The notes beneath the pieces are model-generated. The model worked only from the letters and a program-made list of their open reading frames with translations. It was not told the DNA's origin and did no database searches. Shown here in pieces: positions 54,090 to 64,000 of a stretch of DNA of 64,000 nt. The position numbers were made by a program, and so were the translations under genes. Location of the stretch: positions 1,056,501 to 1,120,500 of the forward strand of contig NC_057863.1 of assembly GCF_019393635.1 (NCBI RefSeq), in the 5' to 3' direction. Source of the DNA: Dromiciops gliroides. Lineage: Eukaryota; Chordata; Mammalia; Microbiotheria; Microbiotheriidae. Position 1 is the first letter of the stretch. Every line of letters starts with the position of its first letter.

Positions 54090-55870
54090 ATTCAATTCAA
54101 TTCAATAAGCATTTATTAGGTGCCTACTGTTTGCCAGGCACTGGGCCAAACACCAGCTATACAAATAAGAACAAGAGAGCTCCCCACCTGGAAAGAGAGG
54201 ACACAGGAGGGAGCTGGAAGGGGGGCACACCAGAGGCGAGTTGTTGCCAGGCATTCATCGCAAGAAGAGCTGCAGCTGGGGAGTTAGGGAGAAGGCTGGG
54301 GGGGCTGGGGCATCTTTCCAAGGCTGTGAGCAGGTAGGGAAGCACTGGGGGGGCTTCTGCCCCCATCGGCATCTCTCTCCTGGCTACAGGCAGGCTGAGC
54401 TGCCCCTGGGACAGCTGCTGAGGCTGAGAAGTTTTCTCCAGCACAGAAGAGAAGCTACTTGGATCACACAGTCCTATCTTGGAAAAAGGGGGAGGGATTG
54501 GCCATTTCCTCAGCCACTCTCCTCCCATTCCCACTCATTCCACTTTGTTAGGTTTCCCTCCCTCCACCTCTTCCAGGGCCAGGGTTCTCTGGCAGACCAA
54601 GAGCTGGGATCCCCTTCCATTCTGTGGTCAAGAAGGTCTTCCTCTGCTGGTGCCCAGGGCTCTGACAGCAGAGTGTGGCTGCTGATCAGAGGCCCCATGC
54701 TGCCAGCCACGCTCAGCCCCAAGCCAGAAACCCTTGCACCTTTACCTGCCTGTCACTCACTTTGTGGCTCTTCTCTGAAGCCTCTCCACTTTCTGGTCAT
54801 GCTCTAAAGGGTCCTAAATGTAGGGACCAGAGGGGCTTTGGAGACCTCTAATCCAATACCCTTGTTGTGCAGATGAGCAAACCAAGGTCCCGGTAGGTTC
54901 TGTCTTGCCCTATCTCATGCAGCTAAGAGGTGATCGATCCTGGATTCAAAACCAGGGCCTTGGACTCCAAATGCTCTGTTCTTCCTCCAGGGCCAAACAG
55001 CCTGTTGCTAAAGGAATGCATCTTTAAGGGTATGATTTGGCAAATTTGTGAGCCCACCCAGTGCCTGGCTCCCAGTGAGCAGCATAATGGGTCACCCCTG
55101 GAACAGCAGGGATGGACCAGGCTGCCCTGGCTCCAGCCCAGCCTCTGCAGTTGGCTCAGAGTCAGCTGCTTCCTCCCTTCTGTGCCTGTCTTCTTCCCCA
55201 GGCTTCCCCCTGCAGCCCAGGACCCCATCTCTGGCATCGGCTGCTTATTTCCAGCTGCCCCCACGGCAGGCACACTCCCACCCCAAGAGGTGCCCTGAGG
55301 CGCTATCAGCTCTCTGGACCAGGAGACGGAGCCCAACCCTGAGAGCTCAGTCCTTCAAGGCTCAGCCTCCCTGGCTGGGCCCCCAGGACTTCCTTCTCTG
55401 TTCCCATGTTCCCAGCAGAATCTACAAGGCCCGGGACAGCTCTGGGCTCCAGGAGGGAGAGACAGAGCCGGGAAGGCTCAGCTGTTACACGAGTAAGGGG
55501 CAACTCCGCGGGGAGATGTGGCCGGCACTGGTCAGCTGGTCACTCTCAGTCCTTCCTCCCCCAGAGGTGGGCCAGCCCCTCCTCGCATTCGGAGGGGCCT
55601 CCCCAACCGGTGCCCTAGGTACCACCTCTCTTATCAGCCCTGGCGAGGAGCTCCTGGGCTATTTATTCTCAGTCTAACGGCCGATGGCCCATGGCCAATG
55701 GCCAGACTCCCCGCCTCTCCCGGCCCGGAGGCTCCCTCCACCCCTGCACCGCCCCTCCTCCTGGCTCCCTGGCCTAAGGCTGGTGGCCCTATTAGATGGT
55801 CAGCCCCTAGAGGGCAAGGCGTGTGTGTAGCCCAGGCCGGGGACACAGGAAGTGCTTCATAAATGCTTGA
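54090..55870. other. Intergenic upstream of NCBP3
   Basis: Holds an old 'aggtgcctactgtttgccag' repeat (about 54085-54175), a MIR-like reverse fragment (about 54830-54970) and an L2-like end (about 55800-55875). No exon recognised. Confidence 0.55.
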
Positions 55871-56315
55871 GGAAACAAAATCCATGCGGTGGGGGCGGGC
55901 AGCGTGACAACCCCCCCCCCCCCCGTGCACGATATTCCCGCCACTTGGGACTAAAGGACTGACCCTGCAGAACCCAGGAGGAGGCCGAGGGGGCGCGGCG
56001 AAACCCCCAATTCCCCCACGCTTCCTCCTCCTCCTCCGGGGGAGGGGCGCAGGCGCCCGAGCCAGGGAAGCTGTAACCATGACAACGGCCCCGCCCCTTC
56101 CCCTTCCCTCCAGGGGAGAGGGCAGGTGGCGTCTCCTACGACGCTCTAGGCCGCGCAGGCTGCATCTCGATGGTACGTCCGCGGCGCTCTGGGCGGCCCG
56201 CTCGCTCTCGCTGGTGAGCGCGCGTGCGTGCGGCGGCGCTCTGGGCGGTGCGCACGCGCTCTCGGTGGCACTCCTGGAGGGCGGGCGGGCGCACAGAGGC
56301 GGCGGCGGCGGCGCC

Positions 56316-64000
<7,685 letters not shown>

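Overview
The window is nuclear DNA of a marsupial mammal. The evidence is about 26 copies of a MAR1-type CORE-SINE (a MIR relative abundant in marsupials), an RTE-tailed SINE, an RTE LINE, marsupial-style L1 3' ends, L2, MIR and several ERV LTRs, together with two vertebrate genes read exon by exon. I cannot separate American from Australian marsupials from the sequence alone. Coding density is low; almost everything outside the two genes is repeat or non-coding DNA.

Left part (1-21.1 kb), minus strand: the 5' half of SMTNL2 (smoothelin-like 2). Exon 1 (20724-21116) sits in a CpG island, exon 2 is at 1355-1442 and exon 3 at 1-135 runs off the window. Intron 1 is about 19.3 kb and holds purine tracts, a GGAT minisatellite, L1 and ERV LTR fossils and many SINEs. 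The C-terminal calponin-homology domain lies outside.

Right part (56.3-64.0 kb), plus strand: the first seven exons and first 11 bases of exon 8 of NCBP3 (nuclear cap-binding subunit 3, C17orf85), with every junction GT-AG and in phase. The visible 263 residues include the atypical RRM with its WLDD motif. The introns carry an L2 with an internal 27-bp higher-order repeat, a GA/CA microsatellite and a SINE.

Middle (21.1-56.3 kb): no recognised intact gene separates the two divergent promoters. It holds L1, RTE and 7SL-derived fossils, solo LTRs with 4-bp target duplications, satellites, a decayed fragment resembling the YBX cold-shock domain (29.2 kb), a set of phase-compatible but unrecognised plus-strand exon candidates (23.3-29.3 kb), an orphan CpG-rich block (53.4-53.9 kb) and a row of CTCF-like motifs (46-54 kb). 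In human, SMTNL2 and NCBP3 are both on 17p13.2 but are separated by many genes (CAMKK1, P2RX1, ATP2A3 and others), so their adjacency here implies a rearrangement relative to human. Gene identities rest on remembered protein sequences; no database search or alignment was run.
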